This document shows, piece by piece, positions 1-8,900 of a DNA stretch of 50,190 bases. The stretch covers positions 1 through 50,190 of the forward strand of contig CAJUQQ010000014.1 in the NCBI GenBank assembly GCA_910588175.1. The letters are read 5' to 3'. Under the pieces are notes generated by a model, which did not search any database, was not told the DNA's origin, and saw only the letters and a program-made list of their open reading frames with translations. The first letter of the stretch is position 1. Every line of letters begins with the position of its first letter. A program made the translations under genes and the position numbers. Origin of the DNA: an uncultured Oscillibacter sp. GTDB taxonomy: Bacteria; Bacillota; Clostridia; Oscillospirales; Oscillospiraceae.

Positions 1-27
1 GAGTTTTTACCGTTTTTCGACACTCTG
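1..27. repeat. Right end of a dispersed MITE-like repeat, cut by the window edge
   Basis: The first bases match the right end of the 163-bp element at 13944-14106 almost base for base, including the terminal inverted repeat TTTTTCGACACTCTGG. Only the right end is inside the window, so the length of this copy is unknown. It is followed at once by a hairpin, as is the second copy. Confidence 0.75.
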
Positions 28-28
28 G

Positions 29-60
29 GCGTGAAGACAGTTTGTCTTCACGCTCTTTTT
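29..60 (+). terminator. Rho-independent terminator
   Basis: An 11-bp perfect stem (GCGTGAAGACA with its complement), a 3-base loop and a run of T. The T run follows the hairpin on the plus strand, so it would end a transcript entering from left of the window. It does not suit the minus-strand gene at 91. Confidence 0.75.
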
Positions 61-90
61 GGAACCGGAGTTCCCTTCTCCGCGGCGGAA

Positions 91-294
91 TCAGTCCTCT
101 GTAAACGCGAACAGCTCCTCCACCGTCACCTGGAACACCTTGGCGATATCCATGGCCAGCTTCAGGGACGGATTGTATTTTCCGTTTTCCAAATGGACAA
201 TCGTCTCCCGCCTTACGTGTACCAATTCCGCCAATTCGCTTTGCTTTAGTCCCGCTTTTTCCCGATATTCTCTGACCTTCGTTTTAAGGGCCAT
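91..294 (-). CDS. XRE-family transcriptional regulator (67 aa)
   Basis: A small DNA-binding protein consisting of one Cro/C1-type helix-turn-helix. The sequence shows the usual pattern of a REKAGLKQSELAELV helix pair, a recognition helix with RRETIVHLE, and a C-terminal FQVTVEELFAF helix. The ATG at 294 was chosen because it begins the family's typical MALKTKVREYRE start; the reading frame extends further upstream without similarity. It overlaps the end of the membrane-protein gene by 49 bases and is probably co-transcribed with it. The inverted repeat over the shared promoter (714-753) is the likely binding site, so it probably represses its own operon. Small XRE regulators paired with a short multi-TM protein are common in Firmicutes; the signal sensed is unknown. 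Confidence 0.85.
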   Translation of the reverse strand: MALKTKVREYREKAGLKQSELAELVHVRRETIVHLENGKYNPSLKLAMDIAKVFQVTVEELFAFTED

Positions 295-698
295 ATCAGA
301 CTCCCACTGTCCATCACGCAGAAGATGACGAATCGCAGGACCGCCAGCGCGAGGATCATTCCCACAAGCGCGTAGCCCGCCGCCGTCCCGTCTATGCAGG
401 AGACCGCGCACGCAAAGGCAATGACAATCGCCGCCGCCGTCATGATCTTCAATCCAATCGCATCAATTCTGCGCAGATTTTGAACTGCCATCTCGTCCTT
501 TTCTTCTTTGTGGTACTTGTGAATCCGGTTTGCCTGCATGGCGAAAAACAAAATGGTGAATATGGCGACCCCATTCTGGATGGCCGTATAATATTCCTGC
601 CAATCCCGCCTTGCCCACGTCCAGTAGTAGCAGACCAGAAGTACCGCGTAAATAATCTTGGTTCCGACCAATTCCTTCAAGGTGACCTTTGACTTCAT
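246..698 (-). CDS. Four-TM membrane protein paired with an XRE regulator
   Basis: A 150-aa protein of unknown function with four probable membrane segments at about residues 14-30, 37-55, 85-102 and 106-128. Between segments 2 and 3 lies a charged cytoplasmic loop (HKYHKEEKDE). The C-terminus is basic. It starts at an ATG preceded by GGAGGA and is the first gene after a near-consensus promoter (744-772). Its last 49 bases overlap the start of the regulator gene. This pairing resembles DUF2178- or DUF3796-type membrane proteins next to XRE regulators, but I cannot assign the family from the sequence alone. Confidence 0.75.
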   Translation of the reverse strand: MKSKVTLKELVGTKIIYAVLLVCYYWTWARRDWQEYYTAIQNGVAIFTILFFAMQANRIHKYHKEEKDEMAVQNLRRIDAIGLKIMTAAAIVIAFACAVSCIDGTAAGYALVGMILALAVLRFVIFCVMDSGSLIWPLKRRSENIGKKRD

Positions 699-713
699 GC
701 TCCATTCCTCCAG

Positions 714-753
714 GTGATATATTTTTAACTCTTGTGCGTTATAAATATATCAC
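714..753. promoter_or_regulatory. Inverted-repeat operator of the XRE/membrane operon
   Basis: GTGATATATTT at 714-724 and its exact reverse complement at 743-753, 18 bases apart. The upstream arm covers the -10 box of the minus-strand promoter and the other lies in the leader, a classic position for repression. Binding by the adjacent XRE protein is inferred. Confidence 0.7.
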
Positions 754-772
754 TCCCCAAAGGGTTTGTCAA
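744..772 (-). promoter_or_regulatory. Sigma-A promoter of the XRE/membrane operon
   Basis: Read on the minus strand: TTGACA (767-772), a 17-base spacer and TATATT (744-749). Confidence 0.8.
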
Positions 773-852
773 TCGCGTCAAGTGAAATTCTTATAACTTC
801 CGCCTGGCTGCCCGACACGCCGGGGAGGAGGGCGGGACGGCTCCCGCGAGCT

Positions 853-3015
853 CTAGTTCGCCTGCTTCATGGAAAGGGAAATCCGCTTCTTTTTCTCGTC
901 CACTTCCAGCACCTTCACCTTCACCACGTCCCCTACGGAGACCACCTCCGAGGGGTGCCGGACCCGGCGGTCCGCCACCTGGGAGATGTGGACCAGCCCG
1001 TCCTGGTGGACGCCGATGTCCACGAAAGCGCCGAAGTCAATGACGTTGCGCACCGTGCCGGTGAGGACCATGCCGGGTTTCAGGTCCTTCATGTCCAGCA
1101 CGTCCGTCCGGAGCACCGGCTTGGGCAGGTCGTCCCGGATGTCCCGGCCCGGCTTCATCAGCTCCGCCACCACGTCCCGCAGGGTGGGCACGCCTACCCC
1201 CGCGTCCTCCGCGGCCTTTTCCTCGCCGTAGGCGGCTACCTGGGCGGGGAGGTTTTGGAGCTTCCCCTCCTTGACATCGGCCAGGCTGTGGCCCGTCAGG
1301 GCCAGCAGGGCCTCCGCCGCGCCGTAGCTCTCCGGGTGAACGGCGGTGTTGTCCAGCACGGACGCGCTCTCCGGCACCCGGAGGAAGCCCGCGCACTGCT
1401 GGAAGGCCTTGGGGCCCAGCTTGGGGACCTTCAAAATCTGCTTCCGGGCGGTGAAGGGGCCGTTGGCCTCCCGATAGGCCACGATGTTCTTCGCCGTGGC
1501 CGCCGTCAGGCCGGAAACCCGCTGGAGAAGCGAGGGAGAGGCGGTGTTCACATCCACGCCCACGGCGTTGACGCAGTCCTCCACCACGCCGCTCAGGGCC
1601 TCGTCCAGCCGCTTGGGGGGGCAGTCGTGCTGGTACTGTCCAACGCCAATGGACTTCGGGTCGATCTTCACCAGCTCCGCCAGAGGGTCTTGGAGCCGCC
1701 GGGCAATGGACACGGCGGAACGGAGGTTCACGTCGTACTCCGGGAACTCCTCCGCCGCCAGCTTGCTGGCGGAGTACACGGAGGCTCCGGCCTCGGAGAC
1801 GATCATATAGCTGACCTTGGCCCCGGCCTCTCCCACCTTTCGAATGAGCTCCACGGCCATCTGCTCCGTCTCCCGGCTGGCGGTGCCGTTGCCGATGGCG
1901 ATGTGCTCCACGCCGTGCTTTTGGATGAGCCGGGACAGCAGGGCGATGGCCTCGGCCTTTTTCCGCTCATTGTAGGTGGGGTAGACCACGGCGGTGTCCA
2001 GGACCTTTCCGGTGCCGTCCACCACCGCCACCTTGCAGCCCATGCGGTAGCCGGGGTCCAGGCCCATGGTCACCTTTCCCTTCACCGGGGGCTGCATCAA
2101 AAGGGGCTTGAGGTTCAGGGCGAACTGGCCGACGGCCCCCTCGCCGGCCTCCTCCGTCAGGGCCGACCGGGCCTCCCGCTCCAGGGAGGGGAAGATCAGG
2201 CGGTCATAGGCATCCTCCGCCGCGGCCTTGACGAACTCCATGGCCCGGCTCCCCGGGACCACCACCCGGCGGCGGAGGGTCCGCAGGGCCAGCTCCCGGT
2301 CCAGCGTGACACCGGCCTTGAGCTTTCCCTCCTTCTCTCCCCGGTTGATGGCCAACACCTGGTAGCCCTGCATCCGGGAGAGGGGCTGGGCGAAGCTGTA
2401 ATACAGCCGGTAAACCGTGTCCTCCTCCACGGCGGCCTCGCTGTGAAGGGCCCCGTTCTTCGCCAGCAGGGCGCGGAGAACCTTGCGCATCTCCGCGTCG
2501 TCGCTGAGGGTCTCCGCCACGATGTCGGAGGCCCCCGCCAGGGCGTCCTCCGCCGTCTCCACGCCCTTCTCCGGGTCCACGTATTTCGCCGCCTCCTCCA
2601 GGGGGTCCGGGCAGTCCGGCCCCTGGGCGAAGAGAAGCTCCGCCAGGGGGGCCAACCCCTTCTCCCGGGCGGCGGTGGCCCGGGTCCGGCGCTTTTGCTT
2701 ATAAGGCCGGTACAGGTCCTCCACCTCCGCCAGGGTGGCGGCGTCGTCGATGGCCTGGGCAAGCTCCCCGGTGAGCTTGCCCTGCTCCTCGATGGATTTC
2801 TTCACCGCCTCCCGCCGCTCCTGGAGACCCCGGAGGTACTGGAGCCGCTCCTCCAGGTTCCGGAGGACGGTGTCGTCCATGGCCCCGTGAAGCTCCTTGC
2901 GGTAGCGGGCGATGAAGGGGATGGTATTCCCCTCGTCCAGCAGGCGGACCACGTTTTCCACGTACTGGGCGGGCTGCCCAAGCTCTTGGGCCAGCTGGGT
3001 GATGATTGCTTCCAT
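853..3015 (-). CDS. tex: Tex family RNA-binding transcription accessory protein
   Basis: A 720-aa homologue of Tex, a conserved nucleic-acid-binding protein linked to transcription. The order of domains is the usual one: a helical Tex N-terminal region, a YqgF-like RNase H fold (around VTMGLDPGYRMGCKVAVVDG), helix-hairpin-helix motifs (SGLTAATAKNIVAYR), and a C-terminal S1 domain beginning near MVLTGTVRNVIDFGAFVDIG. The start at 3015 is preferred because GGAGG sits just before it; two upstream in-frame ATGs lack a good site. It lies 27 bases after the MATE gene and is probably co-transcribed with it. I saw no clear terminator after it. Confidence 0.95.
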   Translation of the reverse strand: MEAIITQLAQELGQPAQYVENVVRLLDEGNTIPFIARYRKELHGAMDDTVLRNLEERLQYLRGLQERREAVKKSIEEQGKLTGELAQAIDDAATLAEVEDLYRPYKQKRRTRATAAREKGLAPLAELLFAQGPDCPDPLEEAAKYVDPEKGVETAEDALAGASDIVAETLSDDAEMRKVLRALLAKNGALHSEAAVEEDTVYRLYYSFAQPLSRMQGYQVLAINRGEKEGKLKAGVTLDRELALRTLRRRVVVPGSRAMEFVKAAAEDAYDRLIFPSLEREARSALTEEAGEGAVGQFALNLKPLLMQPPVKGKVTMGLDPGYRMGCKVAVVDGTGKVLDTAVVYPTYNERKKAEAIALLSRLIQKHGVEHIAIGNGTASRETEQMAVELIRKVGEAGAKVSYMIVSEAGASVYSASKLAAEEFPEYDVNLRSAVSIARRLQDPLAELVKIDPKSIGVGQYQHDCPPKRLDEALSGVVEDCVNAVGVDVNTASPSLLQRVSGLTAATAKNIVAYREANGPFTARKQILKVPKLGPKAFQQCAGFLRVPESASVLDNTAVHPESYGAAEALLALTGHSLADVKEGKLQNLPAQVAAYGEEKAAEDAGVGVPTLRDVVAELMKPGRDIRDDLPKPVLRTDVLDMKDLKPGMVLTGTVRNVIDFGAFVDIGVHQDGLVHISQVADRRVRHPSEVVSVGDVVKVKVLEVDEKKKRISLSMKQAN

Positions 3016-3042
3016 AAAACCTCCGTTCTCCATTCTCAATGA

Positions 3043-4440
3043 TTACTCTTTGCGCAGCGCCGCGATCCGCTCCTCCGCCGCCTTCATGGTCTTGCGGAGG
3101 AAGATGATGCTCAGTACCAGGGACACCAGCTCCGAGATGGGGAAGCAGAACCACACCAGGTCCAGCTTTCCCGTCTGGGCCAGCAGCCACGCCGCCGGCA
3201 GCAGGGCCACCAGCTGGCGGCAGACGGAGCAGATCAGGGTATGAACCGGGTTTCCAATGGCCTGGCACACGGACCCGGCGATGATGTCGAAGCCCGCCAT
3301 CAGGAAGGAATAGCTGATGACCCGCAGGGCCACGGTGCCGATGGACAGCATCTCCGCCGAAGGAGAGAAGAAGCCCAGCAGCACCCCCGGAATCAGGTTG
3401 AAAGCGGAACAGCCGATGACCATGATGACTGTAGCCACTGTGGCAGTGAGCTTGATGGTGTCCCGGACCCGGTCCAGCCGGACCGCGCCGTAGTTGTAGG
3501 AAATGATGGGCACCATGCCGTTGTTCAGGCCGAAGACCGGCATGAAGATAAAGCTCTGGAGCTTGAAGTAAGCCCCGAAGACCGCCGTGGCCGTGTCCGT
3601 AAAGAAAATCAAGATCTTATTCATGCCGAAGGTCATGATGGAGCCGATAGACTGCATGACGATGGAGGGCACGCCCACCCGGTAGATTTCCCGCACCACG
3701 GCCCGGTCCGGACGGATGGAACGGAGGCGGATGTGGATGTCCTTATTGAACCGGAGGTTCATCCAAAGACCGATAAGGGCGGCCACAATTTGGCCGAAGA
3801 CGGTAGCCACGGCGGCCCCCGCCACCTCCAGCCGGGGAAAGCCGAAGAGGCCGAAAATCAGGATGGGGTCCAGGATGATGTTGATCACCGCGCCGATAAG
3901 CTGGGTGATCATGGAGTACACCGTCCGGCCCGTGGACTGGAGGAGGCGCTCAAAGCAGAACTGGCTGAAGATGCCGATGGACAGCCCCAGGCAGATACGG
4001 GCGTAGTCCGTGCCGTAGTCCACGATGGAGACGATGTCCGTCTGAGCCAGAAAGAAGGGCTGGGCCAGCAGAACGCCGCACACGCCGAAGACCACGGCGC
4101 TGACCAGGAAGACAAAGATGCCGGTGTTGGCGGTCTGGTCCGCCTGGTCCTGTTTTTTCTCCCCCAGGGACCGGGAGAGCAGGGCGTTCATGCCCACGCC
4201 GGTTCCGCCGCCTACGGCGATCATCAGGTTTTGGAGGGGGAAGGCCAGGGACACGGCGTTCAGCGCGTCCTGGCTGATCCAGGCCACAAAGATGCTGTCC
4301 ACGATGTTGTAGAGGGCCTGGACCAGCATGGAGATCATCATGGGCACCGCCATGCCGGCCAGGAGGGGGGCGATGGGCATGGTGCCCATCTTGTTCTCCT
4401 GGGGCGCGGGGGAGGGTGATTGCGTTTTGTTATCTTTCAT
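3043..4440 (-). CDS. MATE family multidrug/toxin efflux transporter
   Basis: A 465-aa membrane protein with about twelve hydrophobic segments in two similar halves, as in MATE exporters that use a sodium or proton gradient to pump out cationic compounds. Typical features include GMAVPMMISMLVQALYNIVDS near the start and the second-half equivalent GVPSIVMQSIGSIMTFGMNK. A hydrophilic 20-residue leader precedes the first segment. AAAGGA lies about nine bases before the ATG. It is the first gene of a unit with tex. The substrate cannot be told from sequence. Confidence 0.93.
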   Translation of the reverse strand: MKDNKTQSPSPAPQENKMGTMPIAPLLAGMAVPMMISMLVQALYNIVDSIFVAWISQDALNAVSLAFPLQNLMIAVGGGTGVGMNALLSRSLGEKKQDQADQTANTGIFVFLVSAVVFGVCGVLLAQPFFLAQTDIVSIVDYGTDYARICLGLSIGIFSQFCFERLLQSTGRTVYSMITQLIGAVINIILDPILIFGLFGFPRLEVAGAAVATVFGQIVAALIGLWMNLRFNKDIHIRLRSIRPDRAVVREIYRVGVPSIVMQSIGSIMTFGMNKILIFFTDTATAVFGAYFKLQSFIFMPVFGLNNGMVPIISYNYGAVRLDRVRDTIKLTATVATVIMVIGCSAFNLIPGVLLGFFSPSAEMLSIGTVALRVISYSFLMAGFDIIAGSVCQAIGNPVHTLICSVCRQLVALLPAAWLLAQTGKLDLVWFCFPISELVSLVLSIIFLRKTMKAAEERIAALRKE

Positions 4441-4476
4441 CTCTAATATCCTTTCTGTATATGCAGGGGCTTGCGG

Positions 4477-4509
4477 AAAAAGGACGCGGCTCTACGGCCG
4501 CGCCTTTTT
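4477..4509. terminator. Bidirectional-looking rho-independent terminator after prfB
   Basis: A GC-rich stem (GGACGCGGC with GCCGCGCC) flanked by A5 and T5, so it gives a T run on either strand. It separates prfB from the MATE gene downstream. Confidence 0.75.
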
Positions 4510-4521
4510 AGAAGGCTGGGG

Positions 4522-5646
4522 TTATTTCTTCAGCTCACCGGTGGCCAGCTGGGTCAGGTAGGCGTTCAAAAAGCCGTCCAGGTCTCCGTCCATGACGCCG
4601 TCGATGTTGGCGGTCTCATAGGCCGTCCGGGTGTCCTTCACCATCTGATAGGGCATGAAGACATAGGAGCGGATCTGACTGCCCCACTCAATCTTCATCT
4701 GCACGCCCTTGATGTCGGAAATCTTCTCCGCGTGCTGCTGGGCTTTCAGCTCCAGCAGCTTGGCCCGGAGCATTTTCATGCAGTTGTCCTTGTTCTGAAA
4801 CTGGCTCCGTTCCTGCTGGCTGGCCACCACAATGCCCGTGGGCTTGTGGATGAGGCGCACGGCGGAGGAGGTCTTGTTGACGTGCTGTCCGCCGGCGCCG
4901 CTGGCCCGGTAGACCTGCATCTCGATGTCCTCGTCCCGAATCTCGATGCTCTCGTCATTCTCAATTTCCGGCATGACCTCAATGGCGGCGAAGGAGGTCT
5001 GCCGCCGGGCGTTGGCGTCAAAGGGGGAGACCCGGACCAGCCGGTGGACGCCGTTTTCACTTTTCAGCAATCCGTAGACATTCTCCCCCTCGATGGAAAT
5101 GGCGGCGGATTTGATACCCGCCTCGTCTCCGTCCTCGTAGTCCAGGATTTTATAGGTGAAGCCCTTCCGCTCCACCCAGCGGGTGTACATGCGGTAGAGC
5201 ATCTGGGCCCAGTCCTGGGCTTCGGTGCCGCCGGCCCCGGCGTGGAACTGCAAAATGGCGTTGCACCCGTCGTACTCTCCGGAGAGGAGGGTGGCCATCC
5301 GGCTCTCGGCGGCCCGGTCCTCCAGGGCGGCAAACTCGGTTTTCAGCTCCTCCAGAATCTCCGGGTCGTCGGCCTCCTGGCCCATCTCGCAAAGGGCCGT
5401 CAAATCCTCCCAGGCGGAGAGGAGCTTCTCCTGCTTGGCGATCTTGTTCTGAAGCTGCTTGAGCCGCTGCTGGACCTTCTGGGACCGCTCCAGATCGTTC
5501 CAGAAGCCGTCCTGGGCGGTCTCGTCCTCCAGGCGGGCCGCCTCCTGCCGGGCGGCGTCCATGTCCAGGGCGGCGGACAGCTCGTCCAGCTCCGGCTTCA
5601 AGTCCCGGAGCTTCTGCTTGTAAGCGTCGTATTCAATCAAAGCCAT
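4522..5646 (-). CDS. prfB: Peptide chain release factor 2 (RF2), single open frame
   Basis: Releases finished peptides at UGA and UAA codons. The 374-aa product has the catalytic GGQ loop (GAGGQHVNKTSSAVR) and the SPF codon-recognition tripeptide (RLVRVSPFDANAR) that separates RF2 from RF1. Unlike most RF2 genes, it is read in one frame from the N-terminal coiled region onward: there is no in-frame UGA near codon 25 and no CTTTGA slippery site, so the usual autoregulatory +1 frameshift is absent. It has its own promoter at 5685-5713 and its own terminator. Confidence 0.96.
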   Translation of the reverse strand: MALIEYDAYKQKLRDLKPELDELSAALDMDAARQEAARLEDETAQDGFWNDLERSQKVQQRLKQLQNKIAKQEKLLSAWEDLTALCEMGQEADDPEILEELKTEFAALEDRAAESRMATLLSGEYDGCNAILQFHAGAGGTEAQDWAQMLYRMYTRWVERKGFTYKILDYEDGDEAGIKSAAISIEGENVYGLLKSENGVHRLVRVSPFDANARRQTSFAAIEVMPEIENDESIEIRDEDIEMQVYRASGAGGQHVNKTSSAVRLIHKPTGIVVASQQERSQFQNKDNCMKMLRAKLLELKAQQHAEKISDIKGVQMKIEWGSQIRSYVFMPYQMVKDTRTAYETANIDGVMDGDLDGFLNAYLTQLATGELKK

Positions 5647-5684
5647 GGTCGATTCTCCATCCTTGCAAATTTCTCAGCTTATGT

Positions 5685-5713
5685 ATTATATAGGAGGGAA
5701 ATTTATTTGTAAA
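5685..5713 (-). promoter_or_regulatory. prfB promoter
   Basis: Read on the minus strand: TTTACA (5708-5713), a 17-base spacer and a perfect TATAAT (5685-5690). Confidence 0.8.
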
Positions 5714-5925
5714 GAGAAACCTTTCCAGAAGATTTCCTATGCGGGAATTCGACAAAAAACGCCGCTCTGTCCCCGGAGTTCCAGGCGCTTTTCCATAAAT
5801 GATACCAAAATGTTGCCGCATGTTCACAGTTTGTTCATGACTACGGAGAGGCTTTCCGCTATGGTATAGGGAGCAGTATTATGTAACCTGCTCCATCCAT
5901 TTTCGGCAGGCACGGAGGTAATCGT

Positions 5926-8900
5926 ATGAACAATTTTTGGAAGAAACAACTGCCGGCGTTTTTCCTGACGCTGGTCATGCTGGCGAGCCTCGCGCCCGCC
6001 GCCCTGGCGGATTGCAGCCACACCTGGGGAAACTGGCTGATTGACCGGCCGGCCACCTGCGGAACCGAGGGCCGGCAGGTTCATGTTTGCAGCAAATGCG
6101 GCGCCTCCGAGGTGGGCGTCATCCCGAAGACGAACGTCCATAACTTTGTGGAAATCAGCAACCAGAACGGCACCCTGACCCGGCGGTGCACCGTTTGCAG
6201 CGAAGTGGTGTCGGAAAACACCGGCAATCCTCCCACCTCCAACCAGGGACGGAACTTCACCATCTCCGTGGGCTCCACCAGCGGCAAATACGCGGGCACG
6301 GAGATCCTCACCAAGGTCAGCGACCTGTTCCACACCCTGACCGGCTACAGCAGCTTCTCCACCATCTATTTCTCCAACATCAGCGGTTATGGAAAGGTCT
6401 CCCACAACAGCGCTCAGGATACCCTGTGGAACCGCTATACATATAACGAGCTTTCCAAGTACGTCTACTTTGTTCCCAGCTCCTCCGGCAGCCTGACCCT
6501 GTCCTACACTGCCGAGGACGCTTACGGCAATCAGGTCTCCGGCGTCATCACCCTCACCGGCACGCCGGTCACCTCCAACTCCACCGACATCGTCCTCCGG
6601 GTGGCCCCCGGCGGCGAGGTGGACCTGCGGCTGACCCGGTTTGAGGAGGCCTACAAAAAGCTCAGCAATGACAGCGGCTCCCTGCGTTACGTCTCCTTTA
6701 TCACCAGCGGAAACAACTATTACAATTTCGACGGCATGTTCTACTCCGGCTCCCGCTCCCTCAGCCAGAGCGATCTGGACCGGTACGACTTTTACGCCAG
6801 CAACGAGAGCCTCGGGGCCTATGCCCTGGATTCCCTCAGCTTCCGGGCGGACACCCGGGCGGACGTGGGGGACCAGCTGACCATAACCGTGCGGTATCAT
6901 GACCGCTACACCTCCTACGACGGCACCCTGCGCATCATCATCGACAAGGACGGGAAGCAGGAGGACGAGGTGGTCTACCGGGTGGCCCCCGGCAGCTCCG
7001 TCACCTTCAACCGCAGCGACTTCAACCAGGTCTATCAAAACCTGGCCGGGACCAGCCGGACCGTCAGCTACATTGAGTTCGCCCCCAACGACGACTATAC
7101 GTATTTCTCCGGCGACATCCGGGCCAGCGGCCACGCCGCCTTCTCCAAGAAGACCCTGTCCGAGGAGTGGTTCTACTATTCCACGGACCGCCGGGACAGC
7201 TACGGCATCGACGATCTGATTTTCCAGGCCGCCTCCGGCGCGAAGGACGGGGACAAGCTGGACATTCCCTTCTGGGCTTATTATGACCGGACCGACCGGG
7301 TGAAGGGCGTTCTGCGGCTCGTCATTGACAAGAACGGCTCCCGGGACACCGTCTCCCTGAACGTGGCCCCCGGCGGAAGCGCCCGGCTGGACAAGTACGC
7401 CTTTAACGACGTATACCAGTACCTCTCCGGCTACAGCAACCGGACCATCACCGCCGTGTCCTTCTCCGCGCCGGACAGCTACCGGAACTTCTACGGCGCG
7501 CTGTACGTGAAAAACACCGTTCTCCGGGCGGCGGACCTGGCCCACAATGAAAGCTGGTTCTACTACAGCAGCCGCGGCGGCGGAAGCGGCGACTACCTGC
7601 TGGAGGACGTGACCTTCCAGGCCGACCGGGACGCCCGGGAAGGCGACTGCCTGAACATCCCCTTCCGGGCCTACTACAGCAATACTCAGGACGACTGGGA
7701 GGAGGGCATCCTCCGCATCACCGTCACCTCCGACGCCAACACCGTCACCTATGAGGCGGCGCCCGGCGGCATGATCAGCTTTACCGCCGACGACTTCAAC
7801 CGGGTCTACCAGACCATGTCCGGCACCAACCGGACCGTCAAGTACATCGCCCTGGAGGCGGGCAGCGACTACGCCAGCTTCGCCGGAGGGCTCTACACCG
7901 GAAACGTCCAGCTCAGCCGCAGCGACCTCACCTACAGCCGGACCCTGTTCTACAACGGCACCCCCACTTACGGCACCTACTCCATCGGCAGCCTGTCCTT
8001 CCGTCCCGCCGCCAACGCGGCGGAGGGCAGCGTCCTGTCCATGCCCTTCCGGGCCTATTTCGACGCCAGCACCTATGAGCAGGGCACGCTGAAGCTGAAG
8101 GTTGCCTCCGGCGGCGACATCGCCTATACCGTCACCCCGGGCAAAACCGTGAACTTCGACCGGACCAAGTTCGACGAGTTCTTCCGCAAGAGCTACTCCA
8201 GCTCCAGCCTGGACTACGTGGTCTTCGACGTGCCCGGCACCCTGGAGTTCCCGGACTCCTGCGGCACCCTCTACACCGGCTACGGCACCAGCTACTCCTC
8301 CTCCTTCACCCGGGGCAGTCTCCAGGACGTGCGGTTCTACTACAACGCCTCCGACGCCCGCAAGGGAGATTACGCCCTGAACGAGCTGACCTTCGCCGCC
8401 GCCAACTCCTTTACCAGCGGCAAGGTGACCCTGCGCTTCACCGCCTACGGCGTCAACGGCCGCTCGGTGGAGGGCACCACGGTGGTCACCCCCTCCACGG
8501 CGGTATCCTCCTCCAATCTGCAGGGCAGCGTGCGCTACGCCGTGGTCACCGGCACCAATGTTCAGATCAACGCCAACGACCTGGCCCGGTACTATAAGAG
8601 CGCTTATCCCACCGGGACGCTGCAATACGTGGTGCTGGGCGACGTGCCCGCCGCCGGCGCGCTGTACTACAACTACTACGGCGCCAGCAGCTACGGCACC
8701 GCCGCCCGGGAACAGCTCACCGCCGCCAACCGGAGCCGGAACCTCTACATGAGCCCCGCCTCCACCAGCGAGTACGCCCTGACGGAGCTGACCTATGTGC
8801 CCTCCGGGTCCAACTACTGCGCCAGCATTCCCTTCACGGCCTACGGCACCAACGGCCAGTCCGTCACCGGGGGCATCCTGATCAGCGTCACCAACAAGGC

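Noticed and set aside
3016..3039. Earlier in-frame start codons for tex
   Set aside because: The ribosome site GGAGG lies within this extension, directly before the ATG at 3015.
766..3042. 758-aa open frame on the plus strand opposite tex
   Set aside because: Low-complexity, histidine- and glycine-rich translation with no domain; a GC-rich shadow of tex on the other strand.
4522..5646. Programmed +1 frameshift in prfB
   Set aside because: No in-frame UGA and no slippery CTTTGA in the expected region; the frame is continuous.
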